DNA from: Alistipes sp.
GTDB taxonomy: Bacteria > Bacteroidota > Bacteroidia > Bacteroidales > Rikenellaceae
Direction: 5' to 3'
Assembly (NCBI GenBank): GCA_017531305.1
Contig: JAFXLG010000011.1
Location: 1 to 39,946, forward strand
DNA: 39,946 nucleotides
The position numbers and the translations under genes are program-made. Positions 32,854 through 39,946 of this stretch are shown piece by piece; position 1 is the first letter of the stretch, and the number at the start of each line of letters is the position of its first letter. Below the pieces are notes generated by a model that did not search any database, was not told the origin of the DNA, and worked only from the letters and a program-made list of their open reading frames with translations.

Positions 32854-32884
32854 CAAATTTACAAATAATTAATTATTTGTGCAA
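32854..32884 (-). promoter_or_regulatory. Promoter of the yceD-rpmF-plsX genes
   Basis: On the minus strand, TTG (32884-32882) and TAAATTTG (32861-32854) are separated by 20 nt. A perfect 20-bp palindrome fills the space between the two boxes. Confidence 0.75.
32861..32880. repeat. Perfect 20-bp palindrome in a divergent promoter region
   Basis: ACAAATAATTAATTATTTGT reads the same on both strands. It lies exactly between the -33 and -7 boxes of the yceD promoter and 13 nt upstream of a plus-strand -7 box (TATTTTTG, 32893-32900). It is a strong candidate operator for a dimeric regulator of either or both genes. Confidence 0.7.
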
Positions 32885-32892
32885 ATTATTAC

Positions 32893-32900
32893 TATTTTTG
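32893..32900 (+). promoter_or_regulatory. -7 box of the 32939 gene
   Basis: TATTTTTG matches the Bacteroides -7 consensus and lies about 40 nt upstream of the ATG at 32939. No TTG at the usual -33 distance was found; the palindrome at 32861-32880 occupies that region. Confidence 0.5.
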
Positions 32901-32938
32901 TATCACAAAGAATGTGGTTTTAAGACATATAATCAGAT

Positions 32939-33340
32939 ATGGCAAGTAAATTTACGATTCACGTCAAGAGTTCATACGAGGAGTTGTGGCGATACAATCT
33001 CTCTCTGATGTGCGGAGGTTTTAACTCTAAAGCTGAGCGAATTGATTTTGTCAAGGCGGAGAGTTTTGTCGCTGAGGTAGGGGCGAATCTGAGATCAGCG
33101 CCCGAGGGTTATTCCTCAAAGCGAGAGCTAAAGTTGCAGACTCAGCCCTGCGAGTCAATCGTAGCCTACGTCTATGTTATCCCTAATACCCTGCCACGAG
33201 ATCGCGATGTGGCTGATTGTAAGCCCTTTGAAGTGAGTGTCAAGGTGCAGATGGGATCAGAGACAATATATAATATTAAGCATAAAATTAATCAATGGTC
33301 GGGAGCTTCGATAGAGCTGAAACTTCCCGCCGCGAAATAA
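32939..33340 (+). CDS. Small protein of unknown function
   Basis: The 133-residue product (MASKFTIHVKSSYEELWRYN) has no signal peptide or membrane span. Visible blocks are KAESFVAEVGANLRSAPEGYSS, SIVAYVYVIPNTLPRDRDVAD and FEVSVKVQMGSETIYNIKHKINQWSG, suggesting a beta-rich fold. I do not recognise the family. It is monocistronic and divergent from yceD-rpmF-plsX, sharing the palindromic promoter region, and its ATG is well placed relative to a -7 box at 32893-32900. Confidence 0.7.
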   Translation: MASKFTIHVKSSYEELWRYNLSLMCGGFNSKAERIDFVKAESFVAEVGANLRSAPEGYSSKRELKLQTQPCESIVAYVYVIPNTLPRDRDVADCKPFEVSVKVQMGSETIYNIKHKINQWSGASIELKLPAAK

Positions 33341-33344
33341 CAAA

Positions 33345-33374
33345 TGCGCCGATGGTGGTAAAACCTTCGGCGCA
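33345..33374. terminator. Hairpin between convergent genes
   Basis: TGCGCCGA (33345-33352) pairs with TCGGCGCA (33367-33374), with additional GGT/ACC pairing inside. Neither side has a long T-run, so efficiency is uncertain; it lies between the 32939 gene and the GH5-like gene, which converge. Confidence 0.55.
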
Positions 33375-33400
33375 ATCGTTCACCAAAACTATCTTTGTCT

Positions 33401-34432
33401 TTATTTCTTGTTGTAATTTGCTTTTTGGTAGTCAATAATCATCTTCAGCATTGGATCTTTCAGATCAAATGTGAGGTTACATCCTCGCCTCTCTTTGGCA
33501 AAGTTCCATACAAAGACTCCACCTGCCCCCATGCCTAAATATACATCAAACTTCTCTCGCATGGCTTTCGCGCGTTTGTCGAGAGAGGTGCGGCAATCAT
33601 CACCACTGATAATACCCGTCTCGCCAACTATCAGAACTTTATTCAGCTCGGTCATAACCCTAAGACATGGCTCGAAGTGTGGGGACTCGATGGTGTTGGA
33701 GTTTTGATAATCGTAGTCATATTCGTGCAGATTACCCACGTCAATGTGTGGCGAGTCGTGCAGAGCCTTGTAATTGGCGTATCCATCGTATGCCCAGCCA
33801 GCGAAGGCTCCAGTTTCGACCAGATGGTTGGGATCGTGCTTCTTAATTAGTGCTGCCACCTCGTGTAGTAGGTTGCGAATCAACCTCCAATCGACATCCC
33901 CGGGCTCGTTTATAATCTCCCACATAGCTATGGCGGGCGAATCCTTATATTTTGAGGTCATCTCAATCACGTGCGGAATATACTCCTTGCGATAACCCCC
34001 TCTATACCAATGTTCCGTTTTGCCACTTCCATCTCCGTTGGGTGCGCCATCGAAATTGCCACACGAACTGCGACCATCTACCAACGAAAGAATCAGCTTC
34101 AGATCATATTTCTTGGCAAGTCTTATGAGTTTGTCAACATTATCCTTGTAGCTTGGGAATGCCCATGTGCGTAGAATTATATTCTTAGGCAGACTCGCTA
34201 AGACCTTCTCCAGCTCCTCATCGCTGAAGAGTTCATAATCGTGTCCGCAGCCGCAGAATTGGAATGAGTTGAACGATGCACACGAGTAGGGTTTTCCGTT
34301 GAGCATGAGTTGTGTTCCCTCACGATATAGGAAGCCCTTTTTATACCTCTTGGCGTGGGCTGTTGGCGTCAATCCTATAGTAGGCAACAATAGTCCCGTT
34401 AGTAGGAGTGTTATTATGATTTTAAGTTTCAT
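33401..34432 (-). CDS. Secreted GH5-type (cellulase superfamily) glycoside hydrolase
   Basis: The 343-residue protein has a signal peptide (MKLKIIITLLLTGLLLPTIG...AHA). The TIM-barrel of clan GH-A is recognised by IAMWEIINEPGD (acid/base Glu176) and VLIVGETGI (nucleophile Glu271). Family members act on beta-mannans, glucans or related plant or microbial polysaccharides; the pattern is reminiscent of mannanase-type GH5 enzymes, but the subfamily cannot be fixed. Cys-rich blocks (FQFCGCGHD, SSCGNFDG) suggest disulfides. It is the last gene of a run with two GH140-like enzymes (14 nt downstream of the second). Confidence 0.85.
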   Translation of the reverse strand: MKLKIIITLLLTGLLLPTIGLTPTAHAKRYKKGFLYREGTQLMLNGKPYSCASFNSFQFCGCGHDYELFSDEELEKVLASLPKNIILRTWAFPSYKDNVDKLIRLAKKYDLKLILSLVDGRSSCGNFDGAPNGDGSGKTEHWYRGGYRKEYIPHVIEMTSKYKDSPAIAMWEIINEPGDVDWRLIRNLLHEVAALIKKHDPNHLVETGAFAGWAYDGYANYKALHDSPHIDVGNLHEYDYDYQNSNTIESPHFEPCLRVMTELNKVLIVGETGIISGDDCRTSLDKRAKAMREKFDVYLGMGAGGVFVWNFAKERRGCNLTFDLKDPMLKMIIDYQKANYNKK

Positions 34433-34446
34433 AGTCGGCTGTTTTA

Positions 34447-35850
34447 TTATTTCTTAATCTTCCCAGGTGTAGGGTAGTGCTTCTTAGCATTGTCCAAAAC
34501 CAAAACCCAATCCACAGCCTCGTTTAGCATAGGAGGGGTGAACGAGATTGGCGATCCATCGTTTGTTACCTTACCGATTTTTGACGCCTTGCCTGTGCGT
34601 GGGTTGTACCACCACGCAATGAGTTCTCCCTTGTGGAGCATTTCGCCCTTAACCTGAAACTCTCTGCCGATAGGGGCATATACCATAGCATAGTTTCCTT
34701 CGGTGTCGATGGTCGCAGCAAAATGATAGCGACCCTTGCCAGGCATCTCCGAGTAGTTCTCCTTCTGAACGATAAAATCGGGCGCAGGGCGGCGTGTGAA
34801 GTATGGGCGCGAAAGCATCAGGTTCTTCAGATACTGAGCCTGAGCAGCTGCTGGCTGTTCGATAGCCTCGTGCCATGGCATGAGAGGTCGATTTATCGGT
34901 CCGCGACCTTTGTCATACATCTGCCATACGGAGTGATGTCCATAAGTCACGCCTGCCGAACCATAGAACACCGACCAATAGAGTGCGCGGCGCACGTCCC
35001 ACGCTGTGGAGTGTCCCTCGTTGTCGGGCTGAAACTCCAATGGATGATCTTCGTATAGTGGTTCAAGCTCCAAAATTGGTTTTGCTGGCTTGCGGTTAAA
35101 GTCCTCCAAGATCCTTGAATTTGAGTCATAACGCTGGTTATGTCCACTCTGACGACCGTTGAAGGCGAGCCAATCATCATTGTGAAACCACTTTGATGAT
35201 GTCTGCCAGCCCGTAGGGTGGAATGTGATGAGATTCTGCTTGTCTACTGAGCGTATTCCGCGTGCCATGGCGCGTATGATGGCTTGTTTGTGTCCATTGT
35301 CGGGGTTGCGATCACCGCCCAATATCCAGATCACCTTCTTTGTGCGATAACGCTCAGCGATCCAACGTCCGTAGGCTTCGGCGTTTTGAGGGTTAAATAT
35401 CGGGTTGCCGTCATTCCAATAGCGTCCCCATGTGGGTAGCAATCCGATATACATCCCCAAGGAGTTTGCCTTAGAGACAATATAATCCACATGATCCCAA
35501 TAGTCGTTCTGCTCGCCCTCTGCGGTTGCGGGTTGGGCAGGGTTGCGGTTTACGAGTGGCTTATGTCCGTAGGCATTATCTACATCCACACCATCCAGCT
35601 CAGCCAAAGCTACAGCCTGAATTACGTTGTAACCCTTCTGGGCACGATCCTGCAGATAGATGTCGGCTTGTTCTCTGTCGAGACGGTGGAATAGCTCCCA
35701 AGCAGTGTCGCCCAAATAGAAGAATGGTGAGCCATCATCATATTGCAGAAAATGTCCATTCTCGGATACTTCCAATTTACCGAGATTTTGAGCTGAAGCG
35801 TAGATAAGGCTAAATATCGCCATCGCCAAAATTAAAATCGAACGTCTCAT
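34447..35850 (-). CDS. Secreted GH140/DUF4038-family enzyme, copy 2
   Basis: The 467-residue protein has a signal peptide (MRRSILILAMAIFSLIYASAQ), a DUF4038-type TIM-barrel with DTAWELFHRLDREQ, the acid/base candidate Asp180 in WILGGDRNP and nucleophile candidate Glu263 in ELEPLYEDH, and a C-terminal putative collagen-binding-type beta domain. GH140 enzymes studied so far are apiosidases acting on rhamnogalacturonan II side chains, but the wider family has uncharacterised specificities. It aligns along its whole length with the upstream gene, so the pair arose by tandem duplication; loops around 95-115 and 265-275 differ most. Confidence 0.85.
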   Translation of the reverse strand: MRRSILILAMAIFSLIYASAQNLGKLEVSENGHFLQYDDGSPFFYLGDTAWELFHRLDREQADIYLQDRAQKGYNVIQAVALAELDGVDVDNAYGHKPLVNRNPAQPATAEGEQNDYWDHVDYIVSKANSLGMYIGLLPTWGRYWNDGNPIFNPQNAEAYGRWIAERYRTKKVIWILGGDRNPDNGHKQAIIRAMARGIRSVDKQNLITFHPTGWQTSSKWFHNDDWLAFNGRQSGHNQRYDSNSRILEDFNRKPAKPILELEPLYEDHPLEFQPDNEGHSTAWDVRRALYWSVFYGSAGVTYGHHSVWQMYDKGRGPINRPLMPWHEAIEQPAAAQAQYLKNLMLSRPYFTRRPAPDFIVQKENYSEMPGKGRYHFAATIDTEGNYAMVYAPIGREFQVKGEMLHKGELIAWWYNPRTGKASKIGKVTNDGSPISFTPPMLNEAVDWVLVLDNAKKHYPTPGKIKK

Positions 35851-35859
35851 GTTAAGTAG

Positions 35860-37266
35860 TTATTTTAAGTTTTTATTCTTTTTTGCTGGTGTAGGGTAGT
35901 GCTTTGAGGCATCATCTACGATTAGTACCCAATCCTTCACTTTATTTGGTGTAGGTGGGATAAATCTGAGTGGCGCAGAGCCGTTCTCGATTTTATCAAT
36001 CTTTGTTACCTTGCCTGTCTGTGGATCAAACCACCATGCTACAAGCTTTTTAGCCTTGAGCATCTCTCCGTTGATGGAAAATGCTTGACCACCGGGGTTG
36101 TAGATCATGGCGTACGAGCCATTCCTATCAAGTAGTGCTGCTATATGTGAAGTTCCTTCTCCCGGTACTTTATCGTCCTCCTTTATGAGTAGTTCGGGAG
36201 CTGGTCGGCGTGAGAAGAATGGACGAGAGTAGAGCAGATCCTTCAGGCGAGGAATCTCAGCTCCAGCACCGCTCTTTATCGTCTCAAGCCATGTAGCTGT
36301 AGGATCGAATTTGGGTTCAAATCCGTTCTTGGGATCATACATCTGCCATACTGAATTATGTCCGTATGCTACTCCGCATGCTCCGTAAAATGCAGCCCAA
36401 TAAATCGAACGGCGAGCATCAGCGGCGGTGGAGTAATCTTTACCAAAAGGGTCGTGATCCTTGACTACCTCATATTGTGGCTCGATATCTGCTACGGGCT
36501 TTGTTGGTTCGAGTAGATAATTCTCATAAGTCTTTATATGAGATTTATACTCTTTTTGGTGTCCGCTTTGGCGCGAATTGAAGTCGAGCCAACCATCATT
36601 GTGAAACCAAGTAGCCGAACTTTGCCATCCTCCTGGATGGAATGTGATCAGATTGTGTTTGTCAACCGCCTTTATCGCAGTTGCCATCGAGCGTATAATA
36701 TCCTCTTTGGCGCGATTCTTAGGGTTGCGATCTCCGCCTAAAATCCATATCACATTATATTTACCATAACGCCCAGCCATGTAATTAGCATATTGAGCGG
36801 CACTCTTTTTGTCGAAAAAAGAGTTGTCATCATTCCAAAAATGCCCCCACGTAGGTAAAAGACCCACATATAGTCCCATCTCGGTGGCTCTGCTCAGAAT
36901 ATACTCTATGTGATCCCAATAATCATTCTGTTCTCCATCTTTGATTGCCATTGTCGAAGGATGATTCCCCTTGAAGGGTTTATCTCCGTAGGCATTTGGG
37001 GTATTTAATCCATCAAATTCAGAGAGTACCACTGTCTGAATTACGTTATAACCTTGAGCTTTGCGAAGTTTGAGATAAGTATCGACCTCTTCGCGATCCA
37101 GTCTGTGGATAAGTTCCCATGCCGTATCTGCCATATAGAAGAAGGGATCTCCATTGCTCCATTGGAGTGAATGTCCATCGGGCGATACCTCCAAACGAGG
37201 TTGCTCTTGTGCGTAAGCCGTCAGAGACAATGTTAGCAGAAAGATTATCGAAAGTAATTTTTTCAT
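35860..37266 (-). CDS. Secreted GH140/DUF4038-family enzyme, copy 1
   Basis: The 468-residue protein has a signal peptide (MKKLLSIIFLLTLSLTAYAQ) and the same architecture as its downstream paralogue: DTAWELIHRLDREE, acid/base candidate Asp179 in WILGGDRNP, nucleophile candidate Glu262 in DIEPQYEVV, and a C-terminal beta domain ending DWVLIVDDASKHYPTPAKK. Both copies keep the presumed catalytic residues, so neither looks degenerate and they may split substrates. The 9-nt gap to the next gene and 7-nt gap from the previous one indicate one operon. Confidence 0.85.
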   Translation of the reverse strand: MKKLLSIIFLLTLSLTAYAQEQPRLEVSPDGHSLQWSNGDPFFYMADTAWELIHRLDREEVDTYLKLRKAQGYNVIQTVVLSEFDGLNTPNAYGDKPFKGNHPSTMAIKDGEQNDYWDHIEYILSRATEMGLYVGLLPTWGHFWNDDNSFFDKKSAAQYANYMAGRYGKYNVIWILGGDRNPKNRAKEDIIRSMATAIKAVDKHNLITFHPGGWQSSATWFHNDGWLDFNSRQSGHQKEYKSHIKTYENYLLEPTKPVADIEPQYEVVKDHDPFGKDYSTAADARRSIYWAAFYGACGVAYGHNSVWQMYDPKNGFEPKFDPTATWLETIKSGAGAEIPRLKDLLYSRPFFSRRPAPELLIKEDDKVPGEGTSHIAALLDRNGSYAMIYNPGGQAFSINGEMLKAKKLVAWWFDPQTGKVTKIDKIENGSAPLRFIPPTPNKVKDWVLIVDDASKHYPTPAKKNKNLK

Positions 37267-37273
37267 ATTGGCG

Positions 37274-38392
37274 TTATTTTGCAGGTTTATATGCTCTCTT
37301 ATTGAGCAGAATATCCATCGTAAATCTCTTTACTGCGGCTTCATTCTCTGCAGTGAATCGAGTGACGTGCAGTACCTCTCCTCCTCGGACTATCTGTAAC
37401 TCTGCATCAGAGAAGATGTTTGGTAACCAAGCATGGATAAATGTTCCATCTCCGTAAGCGTCTCCATATATTCTTTCTCCATCATTACTATATTCGTGAC
37501 GGTTGCGGAATTGATGTACCATGTGGTCGAGCATTGGCACTTTCATCTCTGTAAGCAATGCCCACTCTCCGCTATTTACATCGTTCTGCTTGGCGCGAGG
37601 ATTTACTGGACGAGGCAATACGTTCCACTCATTCTGGTTCTTCTTGCACATCCACCAATTATCTTGTCCCCAACTTACGACTCTAAAGTTTTTGGCAATA
37701 AGTTTTGATGCCCACTGGTAGTGTCCGTTGTAAACTTTTATATCAGTATAATAAACTATACATTTATCAGCTATCGAAGGATCAATACAGTATGCCGAAG
37801 CCAAAGTTGCGCCTTGTCCGCCTATGTTGATGATGACAGGACGTGAAGGGTCCTTCTTGTATTGCTCGTTGATAATTTTTACATATAGGTGAGCTCCCTC
37901 CGATAGCTTCTTTTCGCCCAACTTCTCGCTCTCGGCTTCTGTGCCGATAACTATTTGCGGTAGATGTTTCTCGTTGATTCCACTCTCTATAGCAAGGTTG
38001 CGTGAATCGTATGCAGTTTGAATCCAATCGTGATGATAGAATCCCCAAAAGTCGGTAAGCACGGGCGTTACGATCAACGCTGCGATATCCAACTTGCTGA
38101 GCGATGCCATAGCATACATCCATTCATCATCGAAAACATCATCGAACACATCGTTGTCGTATATAATAGGATTTTTTACCTTTTTACCCTCTTTTACCGT
38201 TACTCCATGTATATACAGCCCTTTAGGATACCCAGGACGGTCAAAGCCCCAATCTCCTATTTGTGGTTTTGGGTTTTTGCTCCAATCAGTGGTCTCCTTG
38301 TTCCAACGAGCTGCATCGGCACTCAGTGGAAAGCCGAGCATTGATAGAAGTGCAAGCATCAATGTGCAAGCGATTTGTTTTGCAGTTTTCAT
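37274..38392 (-). CDS. Secreted nucleoside-hydrolase-like protein
   Basis: The 372-residue protein has a signal peptide ending around ADAA (about 28). The block PIIYDNDVFDDVFDDEWMYAM (residues about 76-94) resembles the Ca-binding aspartate signature of the inosine/uridine nucleoside hydrolase fold (D-x-D-x3-D-x-D-D), with one extra residue between the Asp groups (D79, D81, D85, D88, D89). Other parts, such as VIINIGGQGATLASAYCIDP and a C-terminal GDGTFIHAWLPN, fit that fold, but the similarity is remote. It may hydrolyse N- or O-ribosides or be a divergent glycosidase acting with the GH140-like enzymes. Signal peptide places it outside the cytoplasm. It is the first structural gene after the regulator. 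Confidence 0.7.
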   Translation of the reverse strand: MKTAKQIACTLMLALLSMLGFPLSADAARWNKETTDWSKNPKPQIGDWGFDRPGYPKGLYIHGVTVKEGKKVKNPIIYDNDVFDDVFDDEWMYAMASLSKLDIAALIVTPVLTDFWGFYHHDWIQTAYDSRNLAIESGINEKHLPQIVIGTEAESEKLGEKKLSEGAHLYVKIINEQYKKDPSRPVIINIGGQGATLASAYCIDPSIADKCIVYYTDIKVYNGHYQWASKLIAKNFRVVSWGQDNWWMCKKNQNEWNVLPRPVNPRAKQNDVNSGEWALLTEMKVPMLDHMVHQFRNRHEYSNDGERIYGDAYGDGTFIHAWLPNIFSDAELQIVRGGEVLHVTRFTAENEAAVKRFTMDILLNKRAYKPAK

Positions 38393-38421
38393 GCTCTTTT
38401 ATATGGTTATTTATTCTTGTT

Positions 38422-39426
38422 TTATAGGCTTCCTCTGTCGTGCAGTCGCCATGGGTTGGCAATGCGTTGATGCTCTTTGTTGCGAATCAGCTTTGCAGCC
38501 TGCTCGCCCATTAAACTAAAGTCAGTGGTGAGCGTTGTGACTCCTCCTATGAGTACCTCCTTGAGTGGGGTATCGTCAAGACTCATCAATCCGACATCCT
38601 CTCCTATGCTAAAGCCATACTCTTTTGCCTGTTTGATGAACGATGCCAAATCTCGCTCCGATACCGCCATATAACAATGACCGCGCTCGATGTCTCGGAT
38701 GTCAAACCCTGGCTCAATAGTTACCCTGTAACCGAACTCCCCAGCAAATCGGTATGCACCGATCTTATAACCTTCGGGCATATATTGGAATCGGTCATTA
38801 TATATAATGTGTAGAGCCTCGTAGCGTACAAGTTTGTGGTATAGGGATTTCAGCCCCTCGTATGAATCGTTTTGGAAGTCCTGATATACCGCCGAGCAGT
38901 TGGCGGAGTAGCCTTGTGGAAAGGCATCAAGTAGTAGTAGTTGCTCGGCGGGTATCATATCAAGAGTCTTGCTTACATCGCAAGAGAAGTGAGGCATGAT
39001 AATATAGTAATCGAAGTGACCGATAGCGTTGCTGACCAGATTGTCGAATAATTTGGTGTTGTAATAGTGGAACGCGATGGTGATCTCGTATTGCTCGCCC
39101 AATGAGTCGGTAAGGGAACGATATAGCGTCTCCTTGTATTGGTTCATTGCATCGAAGAGAATAAATACACGTAGGGAGTCGATGCTTCGTTTCTTGTTTA
39201 CGAAGAATCCCTTGCCCGGGATAGATATTGCAATCTGCTTATCTTGCAGCATCTTGTAGGCTGCCAGCACCGTATCGCGCGAGATATTGTATAATTTGCA
39301 GGCTTGATTAATGGATGGCAGTTTGTCTCCAACCTTTAGTTTGTCTGCGTCAATATCCTCTAATATCTGAGTCGCTAATTTGTGGTATAGCGTTGAGGCG
39401 GTATGTACTCCTGAAATTTTATCCAT
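38422..39426 (-). CDS. GntR-type regulator with LacI-like ligand domain
   Basis: The 334-residue protein has an N-terminal GntR winged helix (LYHKLATQILEDIDADKLKVGDKLPSINQACK..., about residues 10-75, with RDTVLAAYKMLQDKQIAISIPGKGFFV). The C-terminal about 240 residues resemble a LacI/periplasmic-binding-protein sugar domain (QYKETLYRSLTDSL, IMPHFSCDV, MSLDDTPLKEVLIGGVTTL and TDFSLMGEQAAKLI). This is the AraR-like architecture, sensing a small sugar ligand. It starts the minus-strand set 29 nt before the nucleoside-hydrolase-like gene and is probably autoregulated and controls the glycosidase operon. Ligand unknown. Confidence 0.9.
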   Translation of the reverse strand: MDKISGVHTASTLYHKLATQILEDIDADKLKVGDKLPSINQACKLYNISRDTVLAAYKMLQDKQIAISIPGKGFFVNKKRSIDSLRVFILFDAMNQYKETLYRSLTDSLGEQYEITIAFHYYNTKLFDNLVSNAIGHFDYYIIMPHFSCDVSKTLDMIPAEQLLLLDAFPQGYSANCSAVYQDFQNDSYEGLKSLYHKLVRYEALHIIYNDRFQYMPEGYKIGAYRFAGEFGYRVTIEPGFDIRDIERGHCYMAVSERDLASFIKQAKEYGFSIGEDVGLMSLDDTPLKEVLIGGVTTLTTDFSLMGEQAAKLIRNKEHQRIANPWRLHDRGSL

Positions 39427-39433
39427 TATTATG

Positions 39434-39496
39434 TGTTATTATCAACTGTTATGGTCTGTTATGATACAAAGGTAACAAAAATCTCTTACACTCCAA
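39434..39496 (-). promoter_or_regulatory. Promoter and candidate operators of the GntR-glycosidase operon
   Basis: On the minus strand, TTG (39496-39494) and TACCTTTG (39474-39467) are separated by 19 nt. Downstream of the -7 box, TGTTAT occurs on the plus strand at 39434-39439, 39447-39452 and 39457-39462, the last two 10 nt apart. Such helically phased repeats in the leader are a reasonable autoregulation site, but no experiment or consensus supports this. Confidence 0.55.
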
Positions 39497-39535
39497 ATTT
39501 TTCGATATGAATTTTCAGTATGGATATAAAAAAGA

Positions 39536-39656
39536 GAAGTTGTCAAACAAGGTGATTTTGGCGTCATGCTCGCCCTTTAAATCCTCACATACGCTTAAGT
39601 ATGCTGCGGTTTCAGGGGCTTCGCAGTCCTAAAAATCCCTCTTGTTATACAACTTC
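39536..39656. repeat. 121-bp imperfect inverted repeat (foldback element)
   Basis: The ends GAAGTTGT (39536-39543) and ACAACTTC (39649-39656) are exact inverted copies. Next inwards AACAAG (39546-39551) pairs with CTTGTT (39641-39646), and GATTTT (39554-39559) pairs with AAAATC (39632-39637). The centre contains CATAC/GTATG (39588-39592 and 39599-39603). It resembles intergenic palindromic repeats of Bacteroidales or a miniature element without coding capacity. It occupies most of the 300-nt gap between the regulator and gapA (39427-39727), which otherwise holds only the GntR promoter and the gap terminator. Confidence 0.65.
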
Positions 39657-39667
39657 AAAACAAAAAA

Positions 39668-39702
39668 AGAGGTTGTCCCTCAAAACTTGTTGGACAACCT
39701 CT
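39668..39702 (-). terminator. Terminator of gapA
   Basis: AGAGGTTGTCC (39668-39678) pairs with GGACAACCTCT (39692-39702) and is followed on the minus strand by a T-run, 25 nt after the gapA stop codon. Confidence 0.92.
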
Positions 39703-39727
39703 AAGAAGTATCTTAGATTATTAAGGA

Positions 39728-39946
<219 letters not shown>

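Noticed and set aside
34633-35058. Plus-strand 141-codon frame antisense to a GH140-like gene
   Set aside because: Lies wholly inside a conserved catalytic domain on the other strand; no promoter.

Overview
The window comes from a Bacteroidota chromosome, most likely order Bacteroidales. The evidence is repeated promoters of the Bacteroides type (-33 TTG, 19-20 nt gap, -7 TAnnTTTG), little use of Shine-Dalgarno sites, a TonB receptor with a carboxypeptidase-like N-terminal domain, DUF4837 and PG0541 family proteins, pyruvate formate-lyase, a Fe-type SOD and a DPP IV-type peptidase. I cannot name the genus. No tRNA, rRNA, IS element, phage gene or CRISPR array was seen.

Layout. 1-1116: 3' part of an A-type flavodiiron protein. 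1368-4143 (-): TonB-dependent receptor preceded by a small histidine-rich membrane protein, with a structured intergenic RNA between them. 4314-4886 (-): EF-P. 4993-8045 (-): polysaccharide deacetylase, UbiX and a GH20 hexosaminidase. 8195-9963 (+): DUF4837 lipoprotein and GreA. 10171-16696 (-): a complete RND efflux operon (TetR regulator, TolC, adaptor, pump, PG0541 small protein) whose adaptor gene is frameshifted. 17055-18411 (+): YitT membrane protein and a GNAT acetyltransferase. 18569-21524 (+): pflB-pflA. 21576-22190 (-): superoxide dismutase. 22349-23079 (+): a zeta-toxin-like kinase and an overlapping small protein. 23259-28245 (-): LysM glucosaminidase, unknown conserved protein, DPP IV-like peptidase and C1 peptidase. 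28391-30771 (+): three glycan transferase-type genes. 30851-32835 (-): yceD-like, rpmF and plsX. 32939-33340 (+): unknown small protein. 33401-39426 (-): GntR/LacI-type regulator followed by a nucleoside-hydrolase-like protein, two tandem GH140/DUF4038-like enzymes and a GH5-like enzyme. 39728-39946 (-): C-terminal end of GAPDH.

How the genes work together. Housekeeping blocks (EF-P, GreA, L32-PlsX, PFL, GAPDH) alternate with accessory blocks. The accessory blocks most worth attention are the transporterless secreted glycosidase operon with its own sugar-responsive-type regulator at 33.4-39.4 kb, the metal-flavoured His-rich/TonB receptor pair, the zeta-kinase pair, and the efflux operon with a broken adaptor. 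Intergenic DNA holds several clean symmetrical structures: a mirror-image divergent promoter at 28246-28274, a perfect 20-bp palindrome at 32861-32880, and a 121-bp foldback at 39536-39656.
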